From JAJDYQ01 sp963662865 (GTDB taxonomy: Bacteria > Pseudomonadota > Gammaproteobacteria > JAJDYQ01), in assembly GCA_963662865.1 (NCBI GenBank), contig OY759969.1:1302001-1366000 (forward strand): a DNA stretch of 64,000 nucleotides. Direction: 5' to 3'. Below are positions 17,801 to 26,174 of this stretch, in pieces (positions within the stretch are counted from its first letter, which is position 1; every line of letters begins with the position of its first letter). The notes beneath the pieces were generated by a model, which saw nothing but the letters and a program-made list of their open reading frames with translations, searched no databases and was not told where the DNA came from. Made by a program: the position numbers and the translations under genes.

Positions 17801-20800
17801 CGCTGGCGTCGTTCGGGCCGAGGGCGATGGTGTAGGTCTCCGAGCCTTCGCCGCCGCCCTCGGCGATGCCGTCGGCCGTCGCGGTCAGCTGCATGTTGGC
17901 GGTCCGGGAACCCGAAAAGCGCACCCGCGGGGTGGCGGTGGCCTGGTTCGACAGGGTCACGCCTGTGTTGCCGAAGTTGCTATCGATCTCCAGACTCCAG
18001 TCGTCCGTGGTGACATTCGTGCCGGAAATGGACAGCGGCACATCGATGATCTCGCCGCTGACCAGTCCCCGACTCAGGGTGATGGTGAAACCTACCGTGC
18101 CGCCTTCGCCAACGGCACCGGTGCTGTCGATGCGGGCGATGGCAACGTCCGTGGGCTCGTCGTCGATCACCGTCGCCGTGACGGGGTCCGGGGTGAGGTT
18201 GTAGTTGGTGTCTGAGGAGGTGGCGGCGTGGGTGATGGTGACTGCCTGATTGACGGCGTCGTCGTCGTTATCCACTCCGGTGACGGTGATGCTCTGCGCC
18301 ATGTCCCAGTTGGTGTTGGTGAATACCAGGCTGCCGCTGACCGTGGCGGTGGTCGGTGTGCCTGAGGTGGCTGTGATGGTCACGTCTGCGGTCGGTTGGC
18401 TGTCCAGCACCATGCCGTAGCTGTCCGTGGTGCCGCCTTCGATGGGCCTGGTGTTGCCGCCCGTCTGGGTGATGGTCACGCCCACCGGAGGGGGGTCGTT
18501 GACCTGCACATTGAAGGTGTTGGCGCTGCTGTCCGGGTCGGCACCGCCGCCGACATTGGTGCCCAGGGTTGCAAGGTCAAAGCCGTTGGCGCTGGCGTCG
18601 TTCGGGCCGAGGGCGATGATGTAGGTCTCCGAGCCTTCGCCGCCGCCCTCGGCCATGCCGTCGGCCGCCGCGGTCAGCTGCAGGTTGGCGGTCCGGGAAC
18701 CTGCAATGCGCACCCGCGGGGTGGCGGTGGCCGGGTTCGACAGGGTCACGCCTGTGTTGCTGAAGGAGCTATCGAGCTCCAGACTCCAGTCGTCCGTGGT
18801 GACATTCGTGCCGGAAATGGACAGCGGCACATCGATGATCTCGTTGCTGGCCAGTGCCCGACTCAGGGTGATGGTGAAACCCAACGTGCCGCCTTCGCCA
18901 ACGGCACCGGTGCTGTCGATGCGGGCGAGGGCAACGACCGTGGGGTCGTCGTCGATCACCGTCGCTGTGACGGGGGCCGGGGTGAGCGCGTTGTAAGTGG
19001 AGTCGCCCGTGGAGGTGGCGGCGTGGGTAATGGTGACTGCCTGATTGACGGCGTCGGCGTTGTTACCCACCCCGGTGACGGTGATGGTCTGCGCCATGTT
19101 CCAGTTGGTGCTGGTGAATACCAGGCTGGCGGGGTTGACCGTGGCGGTGCCCGGTGTGCCTGAGGTGGCTGTGATGGTCACGTTTGCGATCGGTGGTGTG
19201 TCCAGCGTCATGCCGTAGTTGTCCGCGGTGCCGCCTTCGATGGGCGCGGTGTTGCCGCCCGTCTCGTTGATGGTTACGCCCGCCGTGTCGTTGTCGGTGA
19301 TGCTGACCCTGATAACCGCCGTCAATGCGTCGTAGTTGCCGCCGCCGGTGGCCGTGTGCGTCAGCGTCACCATATCGGTGGCGGCATCGGCGTCTTCACC
19401 CGCCGTGACCGTGACCATTTGCGCCGTGTCCCAGTTGCTCGTCGTGAATGTCAGGCTGGCGGTATCCAGCGTCAGGTCGGTGCCGGTGTGACCGGTGACC
19501 GTTATCGTGGTACTCATCGTCGGTTCGGTGGCCAGGGACACCGGGTAACCGACACCATCGGTATCGCCTTCAGCGACCGTCAGGGTCGGCGGCAGCACGA
19601 TGGTCGGATCCTCCATGATGGTGAAGTCCGTCAGGCTGTCTGTGCCGTCCGCGCCGCCTTCCAGGCCGGTGCCGGAGGTATCGCCCAGGGTGCCCAGATC
19701 GATGTCGATGGTCTCGCTGGCGTCGGACGTGCCGTCAACCTGCACGGTCAGGGTCAGGGTGGCGGTGGCCGAGGCCGGGCCGGTAAATGTCACCGTGCCC
19801 ATGCTGCCGCTGTCCGGGATGTTGTAGGCGATATTGTTCGCCGCGGTGCCGGTCAGGGTGTAGTCCGCCCGCGTCGCGGTGCCGCCCAGGGTCAGCGGTA
19901 CCGGCAGCACCTCGCCGCTGACCAGCTCGCGGCCCAGGGTGACGGTGATTTCTGCGGTGGCGCCCTCGTTGATGTTACCCGCCGTGCCCGCCAGGGTCAC
20001 GGTGGTCGGATCGTCGTCAATGACCGTAAAGATCACGGTGCTGGGATCGCCCCGGGTATGACCGAAACCACCGCTGGCCATGATGCCGGTGGTTGCTGTC
20101 CGCCCCGGCAGGTCGTCTATGTCGTTGTCGTTGATGCTTACCCGAAATGTGTTCATCGGGGTCTCACCGGCGATGGCGGTCGCACCAAGCCCTATCTGGG
20201 CAGTCCCTCCATTAGGGGTAATAGGGCTAAAACCCACTTGACCAGTGCCGCCAATGGGGATGTCGGAGGTCACGATGATGGTGCGCTCGGCGCCACCCTC
20301 GACGATGTCCGTGTGGTCGTCCTCTACCGATACCGTCAGCACCGGTACGTCGTCGTCGGTGACGGTGACTTCCACGTCGTCGATGGCGAGGCTGGAAACG
20401 TAATTGGTGTCTGTGGTGGACGCCGCTGCGTGGCTGATGGTCGCTATGCGTCGGTTCATGGCGTCATCACGGTTGTTGTCGATGCCCGTCACCGTGAAGG
20501 TCTGGGCCGCATTCCAGTTGGCCGTGGTGAAGGTCAGGGTCGTCGGGGTCACGGTGGCCGCACTTGTTGTGTCGGATTCCGCCGTAATCGTCACGCTGCC
20601 GCTCGGCTGCGTGCTCAGCCTTATGCCGTAGTTGTCCGTGCCGCCGGCTTCAGCCACTGTAGTGTCGCCGCCCGTCTCGGTGACGGTGACGCCCGGGGTG
20701 ACAATGTTGAAGTCCGCCAGGTTGTCCGTGCCGGCCGCGCCGCCGCTCAGGCCGGTGCCGGAGTCGGCGTCCAGGGTGCCCAGGTCGATGTCCACTGTGA

Positions 20801-23800
20801 CGCCGGCGTTGACTGCGCTCAGGGTCAGGGTGGCGGTGGTGGCCGTGGTGCCCGAGGTCGGGCCGGTGAAGGTCACCGTGCCGACGGCGCCGCCCAGGCC
20901 GGTGTAGGTGATACCGGTCGCCGCGGCGCCGGTCACGGTGTAGTCGGTGCCCGGTGTCGCGCTACCGCCAAAGGTCAGCCGCACCGGCAGTGTCTCGCCG
21001 TTCACCAGACCGCGGCCCAGGGTCACGGTGATTTCCTTGGTGCCGCCTTCTGTGATGTCGCCTGACGCGCCCGCCAGGGTCACGGTGGTCGGATCGTCGT
21101 CGATCACGGTCGCTGTGACGGAGGCCGGGGTGAGGTTGTAGTCGGTGTCTGTGGAGGTGGCGGCGTGGCTAATGGTGACTGCCTGATTGACGGCGTCGTC
21201 GTCGTTATCCACTCCGGTGACGGTGATGCTCTGCGCCATGTTCCAGTTGGTGCTGGTGAATACCAGGCTGCCGGGGTTGACCGTGGCGGTGGTCGGTGTG
21301 CCTGAGGTGGCTGTGATGGTCACGTCTGCGGTCGGTTGTGTGTCCAGCGTCATGCCGTAGTTGTCCGTGGTGCCGCCTTCGATGGGCCTGGTGTTGCCGC
21401 CCGTCTGGGTGATGGTTACGCTCGCTGGAGGAGGGTCGTTGACCCGCAGGTCGAAGCTGTTGGCGCTGCCGCTCGGGTCGGCACCGCCGCCGACATTGGT
21501 GTTCAGGGTTGCAAGGTCAAAGCCGTTGGCGGTGGCGTCGTTCGGGCCGAGGGCGATGGCGTAGGTCTCGAAACCGTCGCCCTCGGCGGTGTCGTCGTCT
21601 GCCGGTGTCAGTGCCAGGACGGCGTTCTGGGCGCCTGCACCCGAAAAGGTCACTTGCGGGGTGGGCGTGGTCGCGGCCGACAGGGTCACTCCGGTATTGA
21701 GGCCGCCAGCGGTCCCGGCTGCCAGGCCCCAGTCGGCCGGGGTCACCCCCGTACCGCCGATGGACAGCGGCACGTCAATGGTTTCGCTATCAGTCAGTGG
21801 TCGAGACAGGGAGACGAGAATGGATATTTCACCGCCTTCAGTAATGGTGGTGCCACCAATACGGCCGAGGGAGACGACCGTGGGGTCGTCGTCGATCACG
21901 GTCGCTGTGACGGGGTCCGGGGTGAGGCTGTTGTAGCGGGTGTCCGTGGAGGTGGCGGCGTGGGTAATGGTGACTGCCTGGTTGGCGGCGTCGGCGTTGT
22001 TATCCACCCCGGTGACGGTGATGCTCTGGGCCATGTTCCAGTTGGCGCTGGTGAAGGTCAGGCTGCCGCTGACCGTGGCGGTGCCCGGTGTGCCTGAGGT
22101 GGCTGTGATGGTCACGTCTGCGGTGGGTTGTGTGTCCAGCGTCATGCCGTAGTTGTCCGTGGTGCCGCCTTCGATGGGCGCGGTGGTGCCGCCCGACTGG
22201 TTGATGGTTACGCTCACCGGGTCGTTGACCCGCACGTCGAAGCTGTTGATGATGCTGTGCGGGTCGGCACCGCCGCCGACATTGGTGTTCAGGGTTGAGC
22301 GGTCAAAGCCGTTGGCGCTGGTGTCGTTCGGGCCGAGGGCGATGGTGTAGGTCTCGAAACCGTCGCCCTCGGCAGTGTCGTCGTCTGCCACTGTAAATGT
22401 CAGGATGGCGATCTGGGCGCCTGCACCCGAAAGGCTCACCTGCGGGGTGGGCGTGGTCGCGGCCGACAGGGTCACTCCGGTATTGGGTTCCGAGGTCGTG
22501 AGTTCCAGACTCCAGTCGGCCGTGGTCACCCCCGTACCGCCGATGGACAGCGGCACGTCAATGATTTCGCCAATAGCCAGTGGTCGAGACAGGGTGATGT
22601 TAATGGATAGTTCGCTGCCTTCGCTAGTGGGGCTGGTGCTAAGATCACGACTCTCGTTGTGGGCGAGGAGGACGAAGGTGGGCTCGTCGTCGATCACGGT
22701 CGCTGTGACGGGGTCCGGGGTGAGGTTGTAGTCGGTGTCTGTGGAGGTGGCGGCGTGGGTAATGGTCACTGCCTGGTTGACGGCGTCGTCGTCGTTATTC
22801 ACTCCGGTGACGGTGATGCTCTGCGCCGTGTCCCAGTTGGCGCTGGTGAATACCAGGCTGCCGGGGCTGACCGTGGCGGTGGTCGGTGTGCCTGAGGTGG
22901 CTGTGATGGTCACGTTTGCGGTGGGTTGTGTGTTCAGCGTCATGCCGTAGCGGTCCGTGGTGCCGCCTTCGATGGGCCTGGTGTTGCCGCCCGTCTCGGT
23001 GATGATTACGTCCGGTGAGGGTGGGTCGTTGACCCGCACGTCGAAGCTGTTGGTGGTGCTGCTCGGGTCGGCACCGCCGCCGACATTGGTGCCCAGGGTT
23101 GAGCGGTCAAAGCCGTTGGCACCGTCGCCGTCCGGGCCGAGGGCGATGGTGTAGGTCTCGAAACCGTCGCCCTCGGCGGTGTTGTCGAATACCGGGGTCA
23201 GTGTCAGGGTGGCGGTCTGGGCGCCCAACCCCGAAAAGCTCACCTGCGGGATGGCCGTGGTCTGACCCGACAGGGTCACTCCGGTATTGAGGCCGCCGCC
23301 GATCGCGGGCTCCAGGCTCCAGTCGGCCGTGGTCACCCCCGTACCGCCGATGGACAGCGGCACGTCAATGGTTTCGCTAGCAGTCAGTCGTCGAGACAGG
23401 GTGACGAGAAAGGCCACCAAGTCGCCGCCTTCCCTAATGGCGCCGGTGCCACCAAAACGGGTGAGGGTAACGACCGTGGGCTCGTCGTCGATCACGGTCA
23501 CTGTGACGGGGGCCGGGGTGAGGTTGTAGTTGGTGTCTGAGGAGGTGGCGGCGTGGGTAATGGTGACTGCCTGGTTGGCGGCGTCAGCGGCGTTATTCAC
23601 CCCGGTGACGGTGATGCTCTGCGCCATGTTCCAGTTGGCGTTGGTGAATACCAGGCTGGCGGGGTTGACCGTGGCGGTGGCCGGTGTGCCTGAGGTGGCT
23701 GTGATGGTCACATCTGAGGTCGGTTGTGTGTCCAGCACCATGCCGTAGCTGTCCGTGGTACCGCCTTCGATGGGCCTGGTGTTGCCGCCCGTCTCGGTGA

Positions 23801-23960
23801 TGGTTACGCCTACCTGCGCGGCGGCTTCGGTTGTCAAACCCACCGACAACGGCAAACCAAGCAACACGGCAATCAGCCCGCGGGCCAGGAGACCATTCCG
23901 GGCAGAGGTGAATCGACGGGCTGCCGAACGCCGCCCTGTGTCGATGGTGAGGCTCAACAT
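14844..23960 (-). CDS. Giant repeat-rich autotransporter-like surface protein (3038 residues)
   Basis: Residues 1 to about 48 form an extended signal peptide (LIAVLLGLPLSVGLTTEAAA). Most of the protein is beta-rich repeats. Seven modules begin with a form of TITETGGNTRPIEGG and continue with TITATSGTP, SITVTGV and TVIDDE motifs. They alternate with longer modules that contain IDVPLSIGGTGVT and ALGPNDASANGFD. Near residues 2070-2540 are two Calx-beta-like modules (NEGSGTYNVVVNLSP, then TLTITDND). After a linker of about 100 residues, residues from about 2660 to 3038 look like an autotransporter-type beta-barrel (GVSVWGQASYSRYEDG, many alternating aromatic strands) ending in KLRW, a C-terminal aromatic as in outer-membrane proteins. 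It is probably a surface adhesin. The gene is solitary. A long G tract lies just upstream. Large open frames on the other strand are shadows of its GC-rich repeats. Confidence 0.85.
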   Translation of the reverse strand: MLSLTIDTGRRSAARRFTSARNGLLARGLIAVLLGLPLSVGLTTEAAAQVGVTITETGGNTRPIEGGTTDSYGMVLDTQPTSDVTITATSGTPATATVNPASLVFTNANWNMAQSITVTGVNNAADAANQAVTITHAATSSDTNYNLTPAPVTVTVIDDEPTVVTLTRFGGTGAIREGGDLVAFLVTLSRRLTASETIDVPLSIGGTGVTTADWSLEPAIGGGLNTGVTLSGQTTAIPQVSFSGLGAQTATLTLTPVFDNTAEGDGFETYTIALGPDGDGANGFDRSTLGTNVGGGADPSSTTNSFDVRVNDPPSPDVIITETGGNTRPIEGGTTDRYGMTLNTQPTANVTITATSGTPTTATVSPGSLVFTSANWDTAQSITVTGVNNDDDAVNQAVTITHAATSTDTDYNLTPDPVTATVIDDEPTFVLLAHNESRDLSTSPTSEGSELSINITLSRPLAIGEIIDVPLSIGGTGVTTADWSLELTTSEPNTGVTLSAATTPTPQVSLSGAGAQIAILTFTVADDDTAEGDGFETYTIALGPNDTSANGFDRSTLNTNVGGGADPHSIINSFDVRVNDPVSVTINQSGGTTAPIEGGTTDNYGMTLDTQPTADVTITATSGTPGTATVSGSLTFTSANWNMAQSITVTGVDNNADAANQAVTITHAATSTDTRYNSLTPDPVTATVIDDDPTVVSLGRIGGTTITEGGEISILVSLSRPLTDSETIDVPLSIGGTGVTPADWGLAAGTAGGLNTGVTLSAATTPTPQVTFSGAGAQNAVLALTPADDDTAEGDGFETYAIALGPNDATANGFDLATLNTNVGGGADPSGSANSFDLRVNDPPPASVTITQTGGNTRPIEGGTTDNYGMTLDTQPTADVTITATSGTPTTATVNPGSLVFTSTNWNMAQSITVTGVDNDDDAVNQAVTISHAATSTDTDYNLTPASVTATVIDDDPTTVTLAGASGDITEGGTKEITVTLGRGLVNGETLPVRLTFGGSATPGTDYTVTGAAATGITYTGLGGAVGTVTFTGPTSGTTATTATLTLSAVNAGVTVDIDLGTLDADSGTGLSGGAAGTDNLADFNIVTPGVTVTETGGDTTVAEAGGTDNYGIRLSTQPSGSVTITAESDTTSAATVTPTTLTFTTANWNAAQTFTVTGIDNNRDDAMNRRIATISHAAASTTDTNYVSSLAIDDVEVTVTDDDVPVLTVSVEDDHTDIVEGGAERTIIVTSDIPIGGTGQVGFSPITPNGGTAQIGLGATAIAGETPMNTFRVSINDNDIDDLPGRTATTGIMASGGFGHTRGDPSTVIFTVIDDDPTTVTLAGTAGNINEGATAEITVTLGRELVSGEVLPVPLTLGGTATRADYTLTGTAANNIAYNIPDSGSMGTVTFTGPASATATLTLTVQVDGTSDASETIDIDLGTLGDTSGTGLEGGADGTDSLTDFTIMEDPTIVLPPTLTVAEGDTDGVGYPVSLATEPTMSTTITVTGHTGTDLTLDTASLTFTTSNWDTAQMVTVTAGEDADAATDMVTLTHTATGGGNYDALTAVIRVSITDNDTAGVTINETGGNTAPIEGGTADNYGMTLDTPPIANVTITATSGTPGTATVNPASLVFTSTNWNMAQTITVTGVGNNADAVNQAVTITHAATSTGDSTYNALTPAPVTATVIDDDPTVVALARIDSTGAVGEGGTLGFTITLSRALASNEIIDVPLSISGTNVTTDDWSLELDSSFSNTGVTLSNPATATPRVRIAGSRTANLQLTAAADGMAEGGGEGSETYIIALGPNDASANGFDLATLGTNVGGGADPDSSANTFNVQVNDPPPVGVTITQTGGNTRPIEGGTTDSYGMVLDSQPTADVTITATSGTPTTATVSGSLVFTNTNWDMAQSITVTGVDNDDDAVNQAVTITHAATSSDTNYNLTPDPVTATVIDDEPTDVAIARIDSTGAVGEGGTVGFTITLSRGLVSGEIIDVPLSISGTNVTTDDWSLEIDSNFGNTGVTLSNQATATPRVRFSGSRTANMQLTATADGIAEGGGEGSETYTIALGPNDASANGFDLATLGTNVGGGADPDSSDNTFNVQVNDPPPPSAGVTISEMAIMIDEGDEGAYTVVLDTQPASSVEITVESDTTSAATVGTSSASLTFTASNWDTVQTVTVTGVNDNVVGDRTATISHSIGTGDGDGAGYLDGLAIDTVAVTVTDDDVPVASFAVASFTTNEGSGTYNVVVNLSPAPTANTTIAYTVAGTATPGTDYTTLTGTVVASASASSVNIPVVITDDSTQQEGSETVILTLAAGSGYTVGTGTGVHTLTITDNDAGVIVSEMAITIAEGDEGAYTVVLNTQPDSSVEITVESDTTSAATVSATSASLEFTASNWDTVQTVTVTGVDDNIGGNRTATISHSIESGDGDGAGYPDGLAIATVAVTVTDDDEPVASFAVAGFTTNEGSGTYNVVVNLSPVPTANTTITYMVAGTATPGDDYTTLTGTVVASASASSVNIPVAITDDSTQQEGSETVILTLAAGSGYTVGTTGVHTLTIAENDTAPVGTGAMQEMQAAQEAWLPRFGLTAVEHLLGGLDYRLSVADQPGLSGNVSGLSAGRALHGGGNATGTGYGLGADGFGQGGGGGDGLGAGSVDRMLNLSRTLSLRDMLRGSRFVHRGGENGVSVWGQASYSRYEDGQDGITVDGDVTTGMLGVDRDNGRTLLGLALSYSDGDGDWSGTAEQGELSSRLTSLLPYIRHNVTERLQLWAAASYGRGELEQTLEQTSATMSTKHDIEQTSASVGVRGTLLERPLEEGGLTLTLISDAALARIESDDADGVSGMTADTERFRMGLEWSWQLPQADGGRLIPELELGMRYDGGDTSDGLGVELGSGISWQLPSKGLTIDLRGRRLLDHEAAERREWGVSGSLRYERQPGSAHGPSLSLRQEYGTAPASGGLDRLLSDSLSDALEEDSSQPGPASGRWSLEGEWGLALNDGATGIPYAGLSSSDSGHDLTLGWRLLSAPGTLDTELDVKALRRRDGEGKTNHGIGAQWKLRW
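16345..17690. repeat. Tandem ~675-bp near-identical DNA repeat inside the surface-protein gene
   Basis: The stretch starting GATCGTCAGTGTGTGCACAC recurs at 16351 and 17026, about 675 bases apart, and the two copies stay almost identical at base level over their length. They encode the two Calx-beta-like modules next to the barrel. Such identity suggests recent duplication or gene conversion. Confidence 0.8.
17700..23800. repeat. ~790-bp super-repeats in the surface-protein gene (five copies)
   Basis: The stretch GGGTCGGCACCGCCGCCGAC recurs at about 17749, 18535, 21475, 22260 and 23065. Neighbouring copies are about 790-800 bases apart, with a block of other repeats between 19270 and 21440. 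Each unit encodes one long plus one short beta-module. High base identity makes copy-number change by recombination, and also assembly collapse, likely. Confidence 0.75.
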
Positions 23961-23971
23961 AAATACCCCAT

Positions 23972-24012
<41 letters not shown>

Positions 24013-24400
24013 CATTAAATTGTGTATGTCGCCTGTAGCGCGTTTCAGGGGCATTGTGACCACGTTTATCTCCTTTACCTTGACGGTGTGCAACCGGCCT
24101 TGTGGGCCGCATTTATTTCCAATCTGTTTCAACTTGCTCTACTCCGGGTTCTGTATACCGATGTTGTCTCTGTTCAGGCCCGGCCTTGTGGGCCGGTTCC
24201 GGGTGCCGGTTCCGAATGCCGGTTCCAAATTCAGGCCCGGATTTATGCCGGCAATTTGAGCTACTTTAGACCCATTCTTGACAAATTACAATCCCCTTTT
24301 CCTGATTTAGTTGCTTAATTTGATTAAATCGCAGCCGATAGTCGTCCATGGGTGTTTGCAGGCCAGTTTCATCATCCTGTCTGTCGATTACATACGCTGG
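24013..24400. promoter_or_regulatory. Upstream region of the surface-protein gene with short GC-rich repeats
   Basis: No gene is evident here. CGGCCTTGTGGGCCG, itself a hairpin, occurs at 24094 and again within 24180-24195. GCCGGTTCC is repeated three times with a 13-base period (24192, 24205, 24218) and is followed by GGCCCGG. These could be protein-binding iterons or hairpins in a long 5' leader of the surface-protein mRNA. I could not identify a confident promoter. Confidence 0.4.
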
Positions 24401-25045
24401 CTATCCGATTTCCCGACCTGCTAAAGCTAATTCCGGTGATCGTATCCAGGTTCTGTAGTCCCGCAAAGTATCGATATCCAGCAATCCTTCAAATACAGCC
24501 AGCTTCAATCCGGAGCGCCGAATCCGCTCCTGAGTCAGTCGGGCCACCTTTGCTGAACTCCACGGCATATTCCGAAATACGTGGGCATGACTTTTTTTCA
24601 TGCCGATCAGGCCGTAGCCGCCGTCTTCCGTTAAGCCCAGTACCAGGTCATTGCTTTGCAGTGATAAAAATGCGCTTTCGACCCGATGACGCGACAGGTT
24701 GGTCAAATCGCTGCCGACGATTATCACGTTTTCATGATTCTGTAAGCCTGTAGCGATTATCCGATACATTCTTCGACCAAGGTGTCCGGTCGGTTGCCTG
24801 TGCAGGCCGATACGCAGCCCCAGCCGGTAGTTCCTGAATTTCGGATGCGTGGTATCAGGTGAGCACGATAGTTCAATCTGGTAGTTCCCGGATGAAGATA
24901 ACTCACGGGCTGTTCTGTCCAGTAATGTCATGTAGATCATTGCCGCCCGTTTTTTTCCCACTGCCGGGATCAGGCGTGTCTTTACTTTCCCGGCAACCGG
25001 TGCCCGGGCCATAATCACCAGCAAGTTTTTATTTTCCATGACCAT
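24401..25045 (-). CDS. DUF2064 / TIGR04282-type glycosyltransferase-like protein
   Basis: 214 residues with the family opening LLVIMARAPVAGKVKTRLIP, a nucleotide-sugar-transferase-like Rossmann start, then IVGSDLTNLSRHRVESAF and LGLTEDGGYGLIGM. This family is normally encoded next to the TIGR04283 GT2 family, as here. The pair is thought to act in transfer of a sugar-like group, but the substrate is not established. ATG 25045 or ATG 25039 may be the start. Either lies inside the 3' end of the upstream glycosyltransferase when that gene is read through its frameshift, so the two were probably translationally coupled. Confidence 0.82.
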   Translation of the reverse strand: MVMENKNLLVIMARAPVAGKVKTRLIPAVGKKRAAMIYMTLLDRTARELSSSGNYQIELSCSPDTTHPKFRNYRLGLRIGLHRQPTGHLGRRMYRIIATGLQNHENVIIVGSDLTNLSRHRVESAFLSLQSNDLVLGLTEDGGYGLIGMKKSHAHVFRNMPWSSAKVARLTQERIRRSGLKLAVFEGLLDIDTLRDYRTWIRSPELALAGREIG

Positions 25046-25726
25046 AGTACCGGCGATGCAGGTCCTGCGGGTCTGCTCCCAGAAAATAGCGGAGGCGTAA
25101 CCACCACATCAGCAGTGTCATATAGATAATTCCGCTTTTCTTCCAGCGCCGGCTGGAAACCAGCATAGGGCTGGACAGGCAGCGTAGCGGCCACATTTTC
25201 TGAGTGCTTTGCTCAACGCTATGTCTTCCATAATCGGAATATCCGGGAAACCACCAATCTGTCTGAGCAAGGTGCCTCGAACAAATATGCCCTGATCTCC
25301 GGTTGCGACCCGGGTCAGGCGGGAACGCCAGTTCATCATTCGTTCGATGATGCGAAAGGCCCTGTGAGTGCCGCTCAGCCTGACGTCAAACCTGCCCCAG
25401 TCATAACCCCGGTTCAGGCTGTCCCGTATCTGTTCGATTGCATTGTCAGGGGGTGTGCAGTCTGCATGCAGGAACCAGTAGATGTCGGCCTGCAGGTGCC
25501 TGTAGCCATGATTCATCTGTGATGAGCGACAGGCTGTTTCCGTTTGCAGCAGGGTCAGACCGGCCTGGGTCAGTTGTTTAACCGTGTCATCCTGGCTGCC
25601 GCCGTCCACTATGATGATCCGGCCTTGCTGGTGATAGCCGCGAAGCATCCTGATGATGTGTGCGCAATGTCTGGCTTCATTCAGGACCGGTACGATGATC
25701 GCTGTGTTGTCTGCTGATTGTGACAT
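25029..25726 (-). pseudogene. TIGR04283-type family 2 glycosyltransferase, frameshifted near the C-terminus
   Basis: The N-terminal 185 residues are a normal small GT2 enzyme: AIIVPVLNEARH, IIIVDGGSQDDT and WFLHADCTPP (the DxD-like site), then VATGDQGIFVR. After SKALRKCGR the given frame ends in an unrelated tail at 25118. One base added near 25185-25200 restores the expected family ending, with VSSRRWKKSGIIYMTLLMWW and then LRLRYFLGADPQDLHRR, and a stop at 25029-25031. So either a one-base deletion has broken the gene or the sequence has an error there. Without the tail the protein loses its membrane-associated end. The start is ATG 25726. Confidence 0.8.
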
Positions 25727-25787
25727 TTACTGATGCTCGCTGCCTTAATTTCTGATCGGGTGGCTCTCTGCTAGAATGCGCCGCCAT

Positions 25788-25826
25788 GCCCCGGTAGCTC
25801 AGCCGGATAGAGCAGCCGCCTCCTAA
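25788..25826 (+). repeat. 5' half of tRNA-Arg(CCT): left attachment site of an island
   Basis: GCCCCGG and the following bases to CCTCCTAA are the first 39 bases of a tRNA-Arg gene, up to the 3' side of the anticodon loop, after which homology stops. From 25790 to 25826 the 37 bases are identical to 29084-29120 in the complete tRNA. The fragment keeps a tRNA-type promoter (TAGAAT at 25772-25777). It is the stump of the original host gene. Confidence 0.9.
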
Positions 25827-25946
25827 AGAAAAGCGCCATTTTTTAACCCATTGATTTATGTGGAACTGATTCTACAGGATATTGAGTTGAACCCTGACCA
25901 TGATGACCTGGCGGTGAAAACAATTCGCCGGGAAGTTGAAGCATTG

Positions 25947-26165
25947 CTACCTAAAGAACGACCGGGTGGGCTTGTGGTCAAGGCGTTCCTGTGTATCGTC
26001 GAAACCACTAAACTCTTTTTGAATGATCAAGAAATCTTCGCCCAACACGTCCGGCTGCTTAGCAATCCATTCTTGAAGGTGATCGCGTTCACGAAACCCC
26101 AGTGAAGAAAATGACTTCTGTTCAAGTCGCTGGATGCTGTTTGATGATTTATTGATCTTGTACAT
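25947..26165 (-). pseudogene. Truncated DUF4268-like / NucS-type nuclease-related protein
   Basis: 72 residues begin like a common bacterial protein: NSIQRLEQKSFSSLGFRER, then DHLQEWIAKQPDVLGEDFLI and GFDDTQERLD. The full family continues with a PD-(D/E)XK-like nuclease core (usually LLALDKQGNLVIIE). Here the match ends after RLD, and a short unrelated tail leads to a stop. A rearrangement junction therefore lies at about 25970. On the other side of it, 25851-25970 is open on the plus strand but not recognised. Starting at ATG 26165, just downstream of the methyltransferase gene, it was probably the last gene of the island operon. Confidence 0.6.
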
Positions 26166-26174
26166 GTCGTGTCC

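Noticed and set aside
15744..22895. Many long open frames on the plus strand opposite the surface-protein gene, including one of 509 and one of 569 codons
   Set aside because: They mirror the GC-rich repeats of the minus-strand gene, have repetitive low-complexity translations and no signal peptide or domain.
25851..26105. 84-codon plus-strand frame at the left end of the island
   Set aside because: Its second half is the reverse strand of the DUF4268-like fragment, and the first half (LNPDHDDLAVKTIRREVEAL) is suggestive but unrecognised and starts with TTG without a ribosome-binding site.
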